Assembly (NCBI GenBank): GCA_964627845.1
Contig: CAZVKL010000004.1
Location: 1 to 53,875, forward strand
Source: DUUI01 sp964627845
GTDB lineage: Bacteria; Bacillota_I; Bacilli_A; Erysipelotrichales; Erysipelotrichaceae
Direction of reading: 5' to 3'
DNA: 53,875 nt
How positions within the stretch are numbered: position 1 is the first letter of the stretch; the number at the start of each line of letters is the position of its first letter. Of the stretch, positions 14,307 to 22,222 are shown piece after piece. A program made the position numbers and the translations under genes. Under the pieces are notes generated by a model. That model made no database searches. It saw nothing but the letters and a program-made list of their open reading frames with translations, and was not told the DNA's origin.

Positions 14307-15611
14307 CTACTTTGAACTATTGGCCTTGATATTGGTCTTGGCATGGCGAATATTTTCTAACAATGGAATTTTGGCTGGACAAATATAGGTACAGTTGCCA
14401 CATTCGATACAATCCATTGCACCTAACTGTGAACTATAATCAAAAAGTCCTTTCACAGCTGTCTCACTAATTAAGATTGGTTGTAAATTCACTGGACAGA
14501 CATTTAAACATTCTGAACACATGATACAAGCTGTTTGTTCTTGTTCTTTTAAGTCATCACTAACTAAGGCTAATAGACCATTGGTTCCTTTGGTTATTGG
14601 AACATTTAAATCAGTCATTGTTTTACCCATCATAGGTCCACCATTAAGAATCTTTTGTGTGTTGTCTTCATCAAAGTGACAAGCTTCTAAGAGGGCTTTG
14701 ACAGGGGTCCCAATCTTAACCAATAGATTCTTTGGATCGTTGATTCCATTCCCTGATACCGTCACGATTCTTTCAATACTAGGTAACTTATGGACAATCG
14801 CATTATAAATGGCTCGTACGGTCACAACATTTAATACTAAACACCCAACTTCAGCAGGTAATTTAGACGAAGGGACTTCTCGTCCTGTTAAGTTTTTAAT
14901 TAAAACTTTTTCTGCTCCTTGAGGATACTGTGTTTTTAGAGTACGAACATGTACGTTATCCATTTTTTCTGACGCGCTCTTCATTTGAATAATCGCTTCA
15001 CGTGAATGCGATTCAATTCCGATATAGACGTTCTTGATGGATGGCATTTCATCTAAGATTAATCGAACCCCTTCCATGATCTCTTCACTGAACTCAATCA
15101 TGGCTCGTGTGTCAGCCGTAATGTAAGGTTCGCATTCAGAACCGTTTAAGATTAAGGTATCGATTCGATTCTGTTTGGGTGGTTCAAACTTGACATTGGT
15201 AGGGAAGGTTGCGCCTCCCATACCGACAATTCCTGCAGCGGAAATTTTCTCAATAAATGAAAGCTGATTAAATGCCTCATCTTCTTCTACTGTCTCTTTA
15301 TAGTCGTTTTTTATCACGATACAGTCAGCGGATCCATTGAGTGTTGGTCGTTTCTCAATCGCGATAACTTCCCCTGAGATACTGCTGTGGATATTGGCTG
15401 AAATCTTTCCTTCAGCTTCCGCAATTTTTTGTCCCTTTTTAACGATTTGGCCGACCTCAACAATTGGTTTTGCAGGTGCGCCAATATGCATCGAAACAGG
15501 GAATATATATTCATCAACAAGGGGTCCATCTTCAGTCATTAATCCTATGGTTCTATTCTTATTAGGATTAGGATGAGATCCACTGCGATAAGTTTTAAAT
15601 GAAAAATGCAT
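14307..15611 (-). CDS. rnfC: Rnf electron-transport complex subunit RnfC
   Basis: 434-residue peripheral NADH/FMN subunit. Order: N-terminal barrel-sandwich region (GEVIAIEKRPTLNG), Complex I 51-kDa-like flavin domain with GIVGMGGATFPTNVKF (about residues 131-146) and LNGSECEPYITAD, an SLBB domain, then two 4Fe-4S motifs CIMCSECLNVCP and CIECGNCTYICP. It lacks the long Ala/Lys-rich tail seen in proteobacterial RnfC. Ten bases separate it from rnfD. A TATAAT on the minus strand (15646-15641) could give it a promoter of its own; it may also be read from the upstream nitrilase-like operon (57-nt gap). Confidence 0.93.
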   Translation of the reverse strand: MHFSFKTYRSGSHPNPNKNRTIGLMTEDGPLVDEYIFPVSMHIGAPAKPIVEVGQIVKKGQKIAEAEGKISANIHSSISGEVIAIEKRPTLNGSADCIVIKNDYKETVEEDEAFNQLSFIEKISAAGIVGMGGATFPTNVKFEPPKQNRIDTLILNGSECEPYITADTRAMIEFSEEIMEGVRLILDEMPSIKNVYIGIESHSREAIIQMKSASEKMDNVHVRTLKTQYPQGAEKVLIKNLTGREVPSSKLPAEVGCLVLNVVTVRAIYNAIVHKLPSIERIVTVSGNGINDPKNLLVKIGTPVKALLEACHFDEDNTQKILNGGPMMGKTMTDLNVPITKGTNGLLALVSDDLKEQEQTACIMCSECLNVCPVNLQPILISETAVKGLFDYSSQLGAMDCIECGNCTYICPAKIPLLENIRHAKTNIKANSSK

Positions 15612-15668
15612 AGTTTGTACTCCTTTTTCTAGACTCTTTTATTATACACAACTAATGACTGGTTTTAA

Positions 15669-16301
15669 TTAAATTTCGATGATACTTAATCCTTCTTGTT
15701 CCATCGGTTGATTGACAACAAATTGATTGTTCTTCAAATGAAAAGCACCGCCATAAGCTCGAGTCTCTGGATAATGATTAAACGAGTTCACCGCAATTGT
15801 TTCATCGCTCATTTGATTGGCCTTTTCTCTTATTTCTGATAAGTGAGTATTAAACCATTCTTTGGGTGTGCTATTGGTGAACAGGGGCCAAATAACGATT
15901 GAATCAGTCTTAACATTTGGTTCATGCTCTAGATGCACTTCGAAGTGCTTGTCGTTGAGGGTAAAACCTGAATCTTGTAAATGTTGATAGATGACATTTC
16001 CTTGTGAATTAATGACAATATAGGATTCATGAATGTCCTTATCAATTTTTTGGTTATAACCAACCCCAACAGCACAATTATAGTAAGTGCTAGCCAGCTT
16101 AATTTGAAACAATAATTGACTATCAATGCTTAGCGCCTTATCTTTATCCATTAATGAAAGGGGACCTTGAAGATACTGGGCCCCAAACAAGACTAAATCG
16201 ACTTGATGTTTTGATGCCACTGCCAATGTTTTTACGAGATTATGGAGGTTAAAGTTTAAATCATTATTTTTGAGTTCGACACAGGCTAATCCTATTTTCA
16301 T
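15669..16301 (-). CDS. Nitrilase-fold protein lacking the catalytic triad
   Basis: 210 residues with the layout of a carbon-nitrogen hydrolase but shorter than the usual ~260. The three active residues are all replaced: the Glu of FPE is Ala41 in VDLVLFGAQYLQG, the Lys of YRK is His in GNVIYQHLQD, and the Cys of the ICYD strand is absent in SIVIWPLFTNSTPKEW. Later fold elements (WFNTHLSEIREKANQMSDETIAVNSFN, with the Asn-rich strand, and YGGAFHLKNN) are kept. It is an intact frame, so more likely a pseudoenzyme than a decaying gene. Translationally linked to the upstream zinc-ribbon gene (TAA-C-ATG). Confidence 0.72.
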   Translation of the reverse strand: MKIGLACVELKNNDLNFNLHNLVKTLAVASKHQVDLVLFGAQYLQGPLSLMDKDKALSIDSQLLFQIKLASTYYNCAVGVGYNQKIDKDIHESYIVINSQGNVIYQHLQDSGFTLNDKHFEVHLEHEPNVKTDSIVIWPLFTNSTPKEWFNTHLSEIREKANQMSDETIAVNSFNHYPETRAYGGAFHLKNNQFVVNQPMEQEGLSIIEI

Positions 16302-16302
16302 G

Positions 16303-16707
16303 TTAACTCCTTTTATCGAAATGATGACCGCATTTCGGGCAGGTTATTTCGATCTTTCCTCGTCCTCTTGGAACTCTAACTTTTTGAGAACAATTTGGAC
16401 ATTTAAAGATCTTACTTGTCGGCGGTTTTGTCGTTTTAGTCATCAGTTGATCACGAATCTTAATAAACTGTTCATTCTCTTTAAATCGTTGATGAATGTT
16501 TTTTGAGAAATAGCGAAATAAAAAGAGCAACATTGCCATCAGGGATAATAAACTAAACAGGAGCGTTGCTTGATCACTTCTCACAAAGTTACCAACTAAT
16601 AAAAAGAGGAGATAAAAAATCAAGATAACTGTATTGAGTTGATCATGACCATATCGTCCGCGCATAAATTGATTGAATCTTCTTTTTAATTCAATTAGAA
16701 ATTCCAT
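16303..16707 (-). CDS. Membrane protein with C-terminal zinc ribbon
   Basis: 134 residues. Basic N-terminus, two hydrophobic helices (about residues 27-42 and 49-66), then a cytoplasmic linker and a zinc ribbon: FKCPNCSQKVRVPRGRGKIEITCPKCGHHFD, with two CPxC knuckles. Proteins of this layout are widespread in Bacillota and uncharacterised. Third gene of an lrgA-lrgB-led minus-strand cluster, 16 nt after lrgB and 1 nt before the nitrilase-like gene. Confidence 0.75.
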   Translation of the reverse strand: MEFLIELKRRFNQFMRGRYGHDQLNTVILIFYLLFLLVGNFVRSDQATLLFSLLSLMAMLLFLFRYFSKNIHQRFKENEQFIKIRDQLMTKTTKPPTSKIFKCPNCSQKVRVPRGRGKIEITCPKCGHHFDKRS

Positions 16708-16723
16708 AATATCACCTGTTTCA

Positions 16724-17425
16724 TTATAACATCTTCACGACTATTGGATTCAGCAACAACATAAAAATCATCGTGATGAGTCCGGTTAAGACAATTGAAA
16801 GACTACTGAGTGCACCTTCAACCTCGCCCATTTCGATGGCTTTTGAGGTGCCCATTACATGAGAACTGCATCCTAATGCGATTCCTTTAGCGACTGGATT
16901 TTTGAGGTTAATCCATTCAATGACTTTGGGACCTAAGATATTGCCAGTTAATCCCGCGGCCATGATTGAAAAATTGGTCAATGGCATTAATCCACCGAAA
17001 GAATCGGTTAATGACATACCAATGGCGGTCGTCACAGATTTACTCGAGAGTGAGTTAAATTGTTCAATTGAGAAATTCATCAAGATGGCATAACCAAAAA
17101 CAATTAAATAATTGAGAGTCACCCCCGTCAGTATCCCAACTAAGACGGCTTTTCGATAGCGTTTAAAAGTGTCTAATTGTTTATAAAGGGGGATTGCGAG
17201 TGCGATGGTCGCTGGTAATAATAAGAAGTTTAATATTGATGTGTTGCTTTGATAATCAACATAGCTTACACCTGTTAATTTTAATAATAGAACAACAAAG
17301 ATTGTCCCAACAATAATTGGATTAAACAAGGGGAAGTTGAATTTCTCTTTTACTTTTAAGCCTAATAAATATCCTGCGATGGTGATGAGGAGACTGAAAC
17401 TACTGCTAGTGAAGACTTCACTCAT
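16724..17425 (-). CDS. lrgB: LrgB-family membrane protein
   Basis: 233-residue LrgB/CidB family protein with about seven to eight helices. Family marks: FNPIIVG, LLLPATIALAIPLY, TTAIGMSLTDSFGG (usually SVTTPIA...GG) and GIALGCSSHVMGTSKAIEMGEVEGALSSLS. In Staphylococcus LrgAB act with murein hydrolase control and in other Bacillota export pyruvate; which applies here is open. Its ATG overlaps the lrgA stop by 8 nt. Confidence 0.9.
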   Translation of the reverse strand: MSEVFTSSSFSLLITIAGYLLGLKVKEKFNFPLFNPIIVGTIFVVLLLKLTGVSYVDYQSNTSILNFLLLPATIALAIPLYKQLDTFKRYRKAVLVGILTGVTLNYLIVFGYAILMNFSIEQFNSLSSKSVTTAIGMSLTDSFGGLMPLTNFSIMAAGLTGNILGPKVIEWINLKNPVAKGIALGCSSHVMGTSKAIEMGEVEGALSSLSIVLTGLITMIFMLLLNPIVVKML

Positions 17426-17768
17426 GCGCTTGTTCCATCACTTTCTGTGTCATTAATCCGGTGAGTGCTAAAACAATGATCGTTGAGAGAATAATCATTA
17501 TTAAGGTCGTTAGGAGATAATCCGACAACAATTGATAATGTTGGATAATACTTACGGTAGGGGCGATAAATAAAAGACTAAGATGATTGAGTAAAAACTC
17601 ACTAAGCTCTTTGAGTGTATCGACTAGAATGAAGTTGAGCTTTAACAGCATTAATAACAATAATAATGCGTAAATCGTAGCGGGGACAGGAAGGGGAATC
17701 AATTTTTGTAGGACTTCGCCAATGAATAAGAGTCCAATTAAGATTAAGAATTGTTTTAGAATTTTCAT
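17418..17768 (-). CDS. lrgA: LrgA/CidA-family holin-like protein
   Basis: 116 residues with four hydrophobic helices, holin-like size and layout (LLFIGEVLQKLIPLPVPATIYALLLL matches the family's IPGSVIGMLLL region). Partner of the overlapping lrgB. No Shine-Dalgarno sequence precedes the ATG (upstream GATTAAACA); TATGAT ends exactly 6 nt before it, so the mRNA is probably leaderless. First gene of a possible five-to-six-gene minus-strand cluster reaching rnfD. Confidence 0.87.
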   Translation of the reverse strand: MKILKQFLILIGLLFIGEVLQKLIPLPVPATIYALLLLLMLLKLNFILVDTLKELSEFLLNHLSLLFIAPTVSIIQHYQLLSDYLLTTLIMIILSTIIVLALTGLMTQKVMEQAHE

Positions 17769-17774
17769 TGTTTA

Positions 17775-17801
17775 ATCATATCATAATCAACCCTATTTCA
17801 A
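17775..17801 (-). promoter_or_regulatory. Promoter of lrgA placing +1 at the start codon
   Basis: Minus strand TTGAAA (17801-17796), 15-nt spacer, TATGAT (17780-17775); six bases then ATG at 17768. Spacer is short, so the -35 is uncertain. Confidence 0.45.
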
Positions 17802-17835
17802 ATAATGTATAATGTATTAATACCAAGGAAAGCGT

Positions 17836-18333
17836 ATGAAAATTAGAAGAACAACTTTAAATGATCTTGAACACTTACTCACGCTGTTTGAAGGAGCCAG
17901 AGCGTTCATGAGACAGACGGGTAATCATCAACAATGGAATCAAGGGTATCCCAGTGTTGAGATACTCAAAAACGATATTGAAACTGGTCAATCGTATGTC
18001 GTTTGTCATGAGAACGATGATATTATAGGAACATTGATGTTTCACATAGGTGAAGACCACACCTATCGAGTCATTGATGGGAAGTGGCTTAATGATGAAC
18101 CGTATGGTGTGATTCATCGAATTGCGAGTAATCAGAAAGTGAAAGGAATTGGTCAATTTGTCTTTGACTGGGCATTACAACAGTGTCCAAATCTTAGGAT
18201 TGATACCCACCAAGATAATCAAGTGATGAGAAACCTACTGATGAAAGAAGGATTTATTGAGTGTGGCATTATTTATTTAGAGAATAAGGAGCCACGGATT
18301 GCATACCACAAAGTAAAGAAGGAGTCGACATGA
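17836..18333 (+). CDS. GNAT-family N-acetyltransferase
   Basis: 165-residue GCN5-related acetyltransferase. N-terminal MKIRRTTLNDLEHLLTLFEGARAFM, strand IIGTLMF, then HRIASNQKVKGIGQFVFDWAL containing the acetyl-CoA pyrophosphate loop (Q-x-x-x-G-x-G/I form), and LRIDTHQDNQVMRNLLMKEGF before the last strand. Substrate unknown. AAGGAA ribosome site and TATAAT (17808-17813) upstream. Its stop overlaps coaX by 4 nt (ATGA), so it is co-translated with pantothenate genes, though no functional tie is evident. Confidence 0.88.
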   Translation: MKIRRTTLNDLEHLLTLFEGARAFMRQTGNHQQWNQGYPSVEILKNDIETGQSYVVCHENDDIIGTLMFHIGEDHTYRVIDGKWLNDEPYGVIHRIASNQKVKGIGQFVFDWALQQCPNLRIDTHQDNQVMRNLLMKEGFIECGIIYLENKEPRIAYHKVKKEST

Positions 18334-19085
18334 TTTTAACATTAGATGTTGGAAATAGTAATATCCATACAATCTTATACAATGATTCTAAGGAGATTCT
18401 CTTAGAGAAACGAGATGAAACGTTACGGGAAACAAATAGGGAACATTATCTGACATTCTTTAGAAACCTAAAGATAGAAGCAGCTGGCCCAATTAAAGAA
18501 GTGATGATTTCTTGTGTTGTTCCTCGCATTGGTGACATTCTGATTGAGAGTGCTCAAGAAGTCTTTAAGACTAAGGTAACCTCTATTAATGCGACGAATG
18601 TTGATTTAAAAGTTCATTTGGATAATCCACTCGAACTTGGGGCTGATTTTATTGCGGGTGCGTATGGAGCGTTTAATCAATATGAATGCCCTGTGATTAT
18701 TATTGATATGGGGACCGCCTCTAAGATATCTGTGATTGGTTGTGATCAACAATTTTTAGGGGGTGTTATTCAACCAGGGATTGGTCAAATGGCGAATATT
18801 CTAAGTCAGAATATTGATCATTTACCCCATATTGAATTAGAAGTTCCTGATCAAATGTTGGGTCGTAACACCATTGAGTGTATTCAATCAGGTATATTAC
18901 ATGGTTCACTGCTGGGTTTAATTGAAATGGCTAAGCGAATTGAGTTTGAATTAAATCAACCAGTGAAAATGATTTTAACCGGGGGTTATATCCATCTATA
19001 CAAAGACACGTATGGCATAGCATTTAACCCACATATTATTAATGAAGGATTATATTATTTATCCAAGGAGGTTAGAGATGAGTAG
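18330..19085 (+). CDS. coaX: Type III pantothenate kinase
   Basis: 251-residue ASKHA-fold kinase for the first step of coenzyme A synthesis (pantothenate to 4'-phosphopantothenate), of the type insensitive to CoA feedback. Motifs: DVGNSNIHT (phosphate 1), SCVVPRIGD, LELGADFIAGAYGAF (catalytic Asp; the usual GADR has Phe in place of Arg), IIIDMGTASKISVI (phosphate 2), FLGGVIQPGIG, and LTGGYIHLY (adenosine loop). Overlaps the GNAT gene by 4 nt and the transporter gene by 8 nt. Confidence 0.93.
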   Translation: MILTLDVGNSNIHTILYNDSKEILLEKRDETLRETNREHYLTFFRNLKIEAAGPIKEVMISCVVPRIGDILIESAQEVFKTKVTSINATNVDLKVHLDNPLELGADFIAGAYGAFNQYECPVIIIDMGTASKISVIGCDQQFLGGVIQPGIGQMANILSQNIDHLPHIELEVPDQMLGRNTIECIQSGILHGSLLGLIEMAKRIEFELNQPVKMILTGGYIHLYKDTYGIAFNPHIINEGLYYLSKEVRDE

Positions 19086-19644
19086 AAATCAAACAAAAAA
19101 CATCGCTTATAATGGATTGTTATTAGCGATTATCTTAGTATTAACGATTGTTCCAAATATTGGATTTATCCAAATCCCACCATTATCCTTAACTATTATT
19201 CATATTCCTGTGATTATTGGGGCTATTTTATTTGGGTTTAAATCGGCCATATTCTTGTCACTCGCGTTTGGTGTTAGTTCCATGTTTGTTGCGGCCACAA
19301 GAGGGGCTGGTTTGGATGTTTTATTTATTAATCCACTGGTTTCAGTTTTACCTCGACTACTCTTTGGTGTAGCGATTTATCTGATTTATACGTCAATAAA
19401 AAGAACGGTCAAATCAAAAAGTCTTCAAGTGGGCATAACCGCATTTGTAAGTAGTTTGATCCATTCTTTCCTTGTGTTATTTGCGATGTATCTGGCTACA
19501 AGCTTAAATGAAGCAAGTTTCACTTCAAATGCATTTACCGCGATTATCTCATCGTACTTATTCTTAGGCGCAATAGGTGAGGCGATCTTAGCAACTATTA
19601 TTAGTATTCCTGTTGTTACAGCCGTAAGACGAGTGATTGATTAA
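19078..19644 (+). CDS. panT: ECF transporter S component, probable pantothenate (PanT)
   Basis: 188-residue substrate-specific membrane subunit with about six helices; it works with the energising EcfA1A2T module encoded elsewhere. Start chosen at 19078, preceded by AAGGAGG. Motifs IPPLSLTIIHIPVIIGAILFG and AATRGAGLDVLFINPLVSVLPRLLFGV are typical of PanT-like ECF S components. Its position directly after the pantothenate kinase gene, overlapping by 8 nt, supports pantothenate uptake. Confidence 0.88.
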   Translation: MSRNQTKNIAYNGLLLAIILVLTIVPNIGFIQIPPLSLTIIHIPVIIGAILFGFKSAIFLSLAFGVSSMFVAATRGAGLDVLFINPLVSVLPRLLFGVAIYLIYTSIKRTVKSKSLQVGITAFVSSLIHSFLVLFAMYLATSLNEASFTSNAFTAIISSYLFLGAIGEAILATIISIPVVTAVRRVID

Positions 19645-19650
19645 CGATTA

Positions 19651-19676
19651 AAGAAGAGGGCAACCTCTTCTTTTTT
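19651..19676 (+). terminator. Terminator of the GNAT-coaX-panT operon
   Basis: AAGAAGAGG-GCAA-CCTCTTCTT followed by T4. Confidence 0.88.
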
Positions 19677-19730
19677 AGCTTCATCCTGATAAATAAAGAA
19701 AGAAGTCCATCGAACTTGGTTTTGTCAATT

Positions 19731-19768
19731 TTTAAAAAGAAAAAGAGTCCAGATAATCTAGACTCTTT
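19731..19768 (-). terminator. Terminator of dps
   Basis: Minus strand AAAGAGTCTAGA / TCTGGACTCTTT (one wobble or bulge) followed by TTCTTTTT. The remainder of 19677-19838 holds only a second hairpin, GGGTAAA / TTTACCC (19792-19815), without a T run. Confidence 0.7.
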
Positions 19769-19838
19769 CTCTTAGTCACTGTGATTTCGTGGGGTAAACT
19801 TTTTCAACTTTACCCTAGAAACGTTCACTTAGCTATTA

Positions 19839-20276
19839 TTATTTAGTTGTTGCTTCTAACATCCAGATTAATTTATCGTGTTGTTCATTAAGCCCAACTA
19901 ATAAATCCGTTGTTACTTCATCCCCTTCAAAGAGGTCATATCCTTCATCAACAATTTTGCTAACAAATTTCTTTAAATCAGCAATCACTTCTTTAACCAT
20001 ATCCATGGCTTTGGTTTGAGTGTATTTCTTTTCATCGATGAATGAATACTCTAAGAATTCAGCTAATGTTGAAACTGGTTTACCACCAATCATTAACATT
20101 CTTTCAGCCACTTCATCTAAGTTTGCTGTTGTTTCATCATAAATTTCTTCAAATTTTTCATGGAGTGAGAAGAAGTGAGGTCCCTCTACAAACCAGTGGT
20201 GTTGGTGTAATTTAATGTAGTGAACACCATAAGATGCAACTAATTCATTTAAAAACTTTTCTTGTTCTTTTTTCAT
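19839..20276 (-). CDS. dps: Dps-family ferritin-like DNA-protection protein
   Basis: 145-residue member of the Dps family, which forms dodecamers, oxidises Fe2+ with peroxide and protects DNA. The ferroxidase motif HWFVEGPHFFSLHEKFEEIYDE (about residues 27-48) is complete, with the first His at residue 27 region and the Asp/Glu pair downstream. Single N-terminal stretch without the long Lys-rich tail of E. coli Dps, so nucleoid binding is uncertain. GGAGG ribosome site, own promoter inside the end of the upstream gene, own terminator. No PerR-like box recognised. Confidence 0.93.
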   Translation of the reverse strand: MKKEQEKFLNELVASYGVHYIKLHQHHWFVEGPHFFSLHEKFEEIYDETTANLDEVAERMLMIGGKPVSTLAEFLEYSFIDEKKYTQTKAMDMVKEVIADLKKFVSKIVDEGYDLFEGDEVTTDLLVGLNEQHDKLIWMLEATTK

Positions 20277-20300
20277 AATTTATCATTTCCTCCTGCTATT

Positions 20301-20330
20301 AGTATAACTCATTTAGCGTTAATTTTGTAA
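20301..20330 (-). promoter_or_regulatory. Promoter of dps
   Basis: Minus strand TTACAA (20330-20325), 18-nt spacer, TATACT (20306-20301). The -35 and most of the spacer lie in the 3' end of the upstream coding sequence. Confidence 0.55.
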
Positions 20331-21586
20331 AGAAGTGACTCAATCACTTCTTGCATGTTGTCGTCTAATACATACAAGTCAGGCTCAAATCCTTCATTTT
20401 CTCTAAAGTAATTTGGGTTAAAATCAAAGTAAGAATTACCAAACTGAACAACCAAACCTGATCGTCTTAAAAAATAAGGAAGTTTCAATTGATTCGATAT
20501 ATAACCGCCCTTAGTAGGTGTCCCAATAAAGATTGTATTATCAAGATGGTGTAACATATCGATCATTTTTTCTGCGCCAGACATTGTGTGCTGATTTTGA
20601 AGGACAATAATTAATCCTTCTTTCTCTAATATGGTATCACTGGCAACATATTGATACTGATTGTTAATGACGCTTACGCCTAAAGCTCTATTTAATGGCA
20701 CTCTAAATATTGCATCAACAAACTCTGGATTATCTCGAATGTATCCTTGATGAGAGAGGAGTGGTTGAGATCTTGTTAATTGCATAAACCATTGTCCTGG
20801 GTAATTTTCAAACCCACCACTATTGTTTCTTAAATCAAGCACAGCGATCTCTGTTGAATCTCTAACTTGCTGGGCAAAGTTACTATAGGCACTATTATCA
20901 AAAATCATTTCACTCTGATGAGCATAAGGTATGGATTCATCTAGCACAAGCAATTCAAATTGTTGATCACGTTCAGAAGTGTTATTTGCCTTTGGCATGT
21001 TTTTTGGATGATAGAAAACTTCAAAGTCTGGATATAGGAAAGGGACTAGAGAAGAATCATCATTCATTTTTTCATTAGTTTCGATGTTGATAAATTGATC
21101 ATCCTCCTTAATGAAGGTTTGAGTTAAATCATACTCATTGGGTTTACGGAGACGATAATTTTTACCATCTAAAGTGAAATGATAGTTCTCATCAAAATCA
21201 ATGTGTTTATAAAACAAAGCCGATAAATCAGCTCGGCTGACAATGTGATAGTCACTTAATTCCTTCCTCATTTCAATAAATGCGTCATCATACTCCTGTT
21301 TATAAAGAGGGTATAGACCATAATGCGTTTTTATCAACCATTCTAAATCATCTAAATCTTTAAGCGCTTCTTCAACCTTCCCATTAAATGGATGAGTAGG
21401 TTTAACAGAAAAACGACTCAGTTCATCCATCTCTTGTAAAGAGGGTGGATCTAAGTCAAGCTCTAAGCGTTCCTGAGGTAATAAGAATGGTTTTTTGTAC
21501 TCTAAAAGAGCAGTTGTATCCAGTTCTTGATTAACCTGACAACCACTTAGCAGAATTAAGATTAGAATGATCACTGTTTTTTTCAC
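20309..21586 (-). CDS. Lipoprotein with S41 (C-terminal processing/tail-specific) peptidase domain
   Basis: 425 residues, GTG start. Lipobox LLSGC (Cys16). Residues about 30-210 are a family-specific domain; the C-terminal half is an S41 peptidase domain: IAVLDLRNNSGGFENYPGQW matches the DLRxNxGG signature, and QNQHTMSGAEKMIDML carries the predicted nucleophile Ser (usual T-x-S-A-x-E). No PDZ domain is evident. FIGTPTKGG corresponds to the strand near the oxyanion region. The start has no ribosome site; a TGTTACACT extended -10 ends 6 nt before the GTG, which predicts a leaderless mRNA. Confidence 0.83.
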   Translation of the reverse strand: MKKTVIILILILLSGCQVNQELDTTALLEYKKPFLLPQERLELDLDPPSLQEMDELSRFSVKPTHPFNGKVEEALKDLDDLEWLIKTHYGLYPLYKQEYDDAFIEMRKELSDYHIVSRADLSALFYKHIDFDENYHFTLDGKNYRLRKPNEYDLTQTFIKEDDQFINIETNEKMNDDSSLVPFLYPDFEVFYHPKNMPKANNTSERDQQFELLVLDESIPYAHQSEMIFDNSAYSNFAQQVRDSTEIAVLDLRNNSGGFENYPGQWFMQLTRSQPLLSHQGYIRDNPEFVDAIFRVPLNRALGVSVINNQYQYVASDTILEKEGLIIVLQNQHTMSGAEKMIDMLHHLDNTIFIGTPTKGGYISNQLKLPYFLRRSGLVVQFGNSYFDFNPNYFRENEGFEPDLYVLDDNMQEVIESLLYKINAK

Positions 21587-21592
21587 AATTTA

Positions 21593-21622
21593 AGTGTAAC
21601 AAAAAAGGATTCTATAATACAA
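21593..21622 (-). promoter_or_regulatory. Promoter of the S41 lipoprotein inside the upstream terminator
   Basis: Minus strand TTGTAT (21622-21617), 18-nt spacer, extended -10 TGT-TACACT (21598-21593), then six bases to the GTG at 21586. The -35 lies in the terminator hairpin of the previous operon. Confidence 0.5.
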
Positions 21623-21627
21623 TCCTT
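21600..21627 (-). terminator. Terminator of the tandem membrane-protein genes
   Basis: Minus strand AAGGATT / AATCCTT with 9-nt loop and T6, overlapping the stop codon. Confidence 0.8.
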
Positions 21628-22222
21628 AGTTGTGTTTAATAACCGCTAGTCTATATTTCATTTTTCGTAGGATTCTCATTAAGTAAGAGAATCCCATTAA
21701 AGCAATCGCACCGATTAGAAATAATCCATACAGTTCATAGTTTAAATCACTTAAGACTTGAGCTGGCTTACTGAAGGCTCTAAAAGGATCTTGATTGTTG
21801 AAATACTGTGATAAGAATGAATACAATGGGCTACTAATAAGCATAAAGATACTTGCCATAACATAGCCTAAGTAGAGAATCATCATCGAACTATCATTGA
21901 CCCATTTCAATTTCTTTTGTAGAAAGGCCGAAAGTTGAACAACTGCTAAAACAATAAGTGAGACCCAAAAGAAGACTCTAAAGTAACGATGACTTAAATA
22001 TAATGGAGCATCACTGGCACTCGCATTATAAACTTCTGGTAAATCATTAAAATTACTCGTAAAGTATATCCAACATAATGTCCCAAAGACAATCAGACTC
22101 ATATAACGAAATATTGACCGATATAAACCCCTTTGGTCCAGTTGAGTAAAAGATCGTTTTAATTGTGACACATTCACCCCTGGCTTAGGTTGTCTCAATG
22201 TTTTAGATGGTAACTTTTCCAT
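21626..22222 (-). CDS. Four-helix membrane protein of unknown function (second of a pair)
   Basis: 198 residues, four predicted helices (about 39-54, 84-104, 112-134, 166-187) with basic N- and C-terminal tails, so both ends probably cytoplasmic. First outer loop YNASASDAPLYLSHRYF. No motif recognised. The gene starts 20 nt inside the previous one, which encodes another four-helix protein of similar size and order, suggesting a paired or heteromeric complex. AGGAG precedes the start. Confidence 0.7.
   Translation of the reverse strand: MEKLPSKTLRQPKPGVNVSQLKRSFTQLDQRGLYRSIFRYMSLIVFGTLCWIYFTSNFNDLPEVYNASASDAPLYLSHRYFRVFFWVSLIVLAVVQLSAFLQKKLKWVNDSSMMILYLGYVMASIFMLISSPLYSFLSQYFNNQDPFRAFSKPAQVLSDLNYELYGLFLIGAIALMGFSYLMRILRKMKYRLAVIKHN

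Noticed and set aside
14297..14344. 16-residue N-terminal extension of RnfD
   Set aside because: It lies in the end of rnfC and lacks a ribosome site; the Met at 14296 follows AGAGGAG.
19792..19815. GGGTAAA / TTTACCC hairpin as a second terminator
   Set aside because: No T run on either strand; the dps terminator is the hairpin at 19742-19768.
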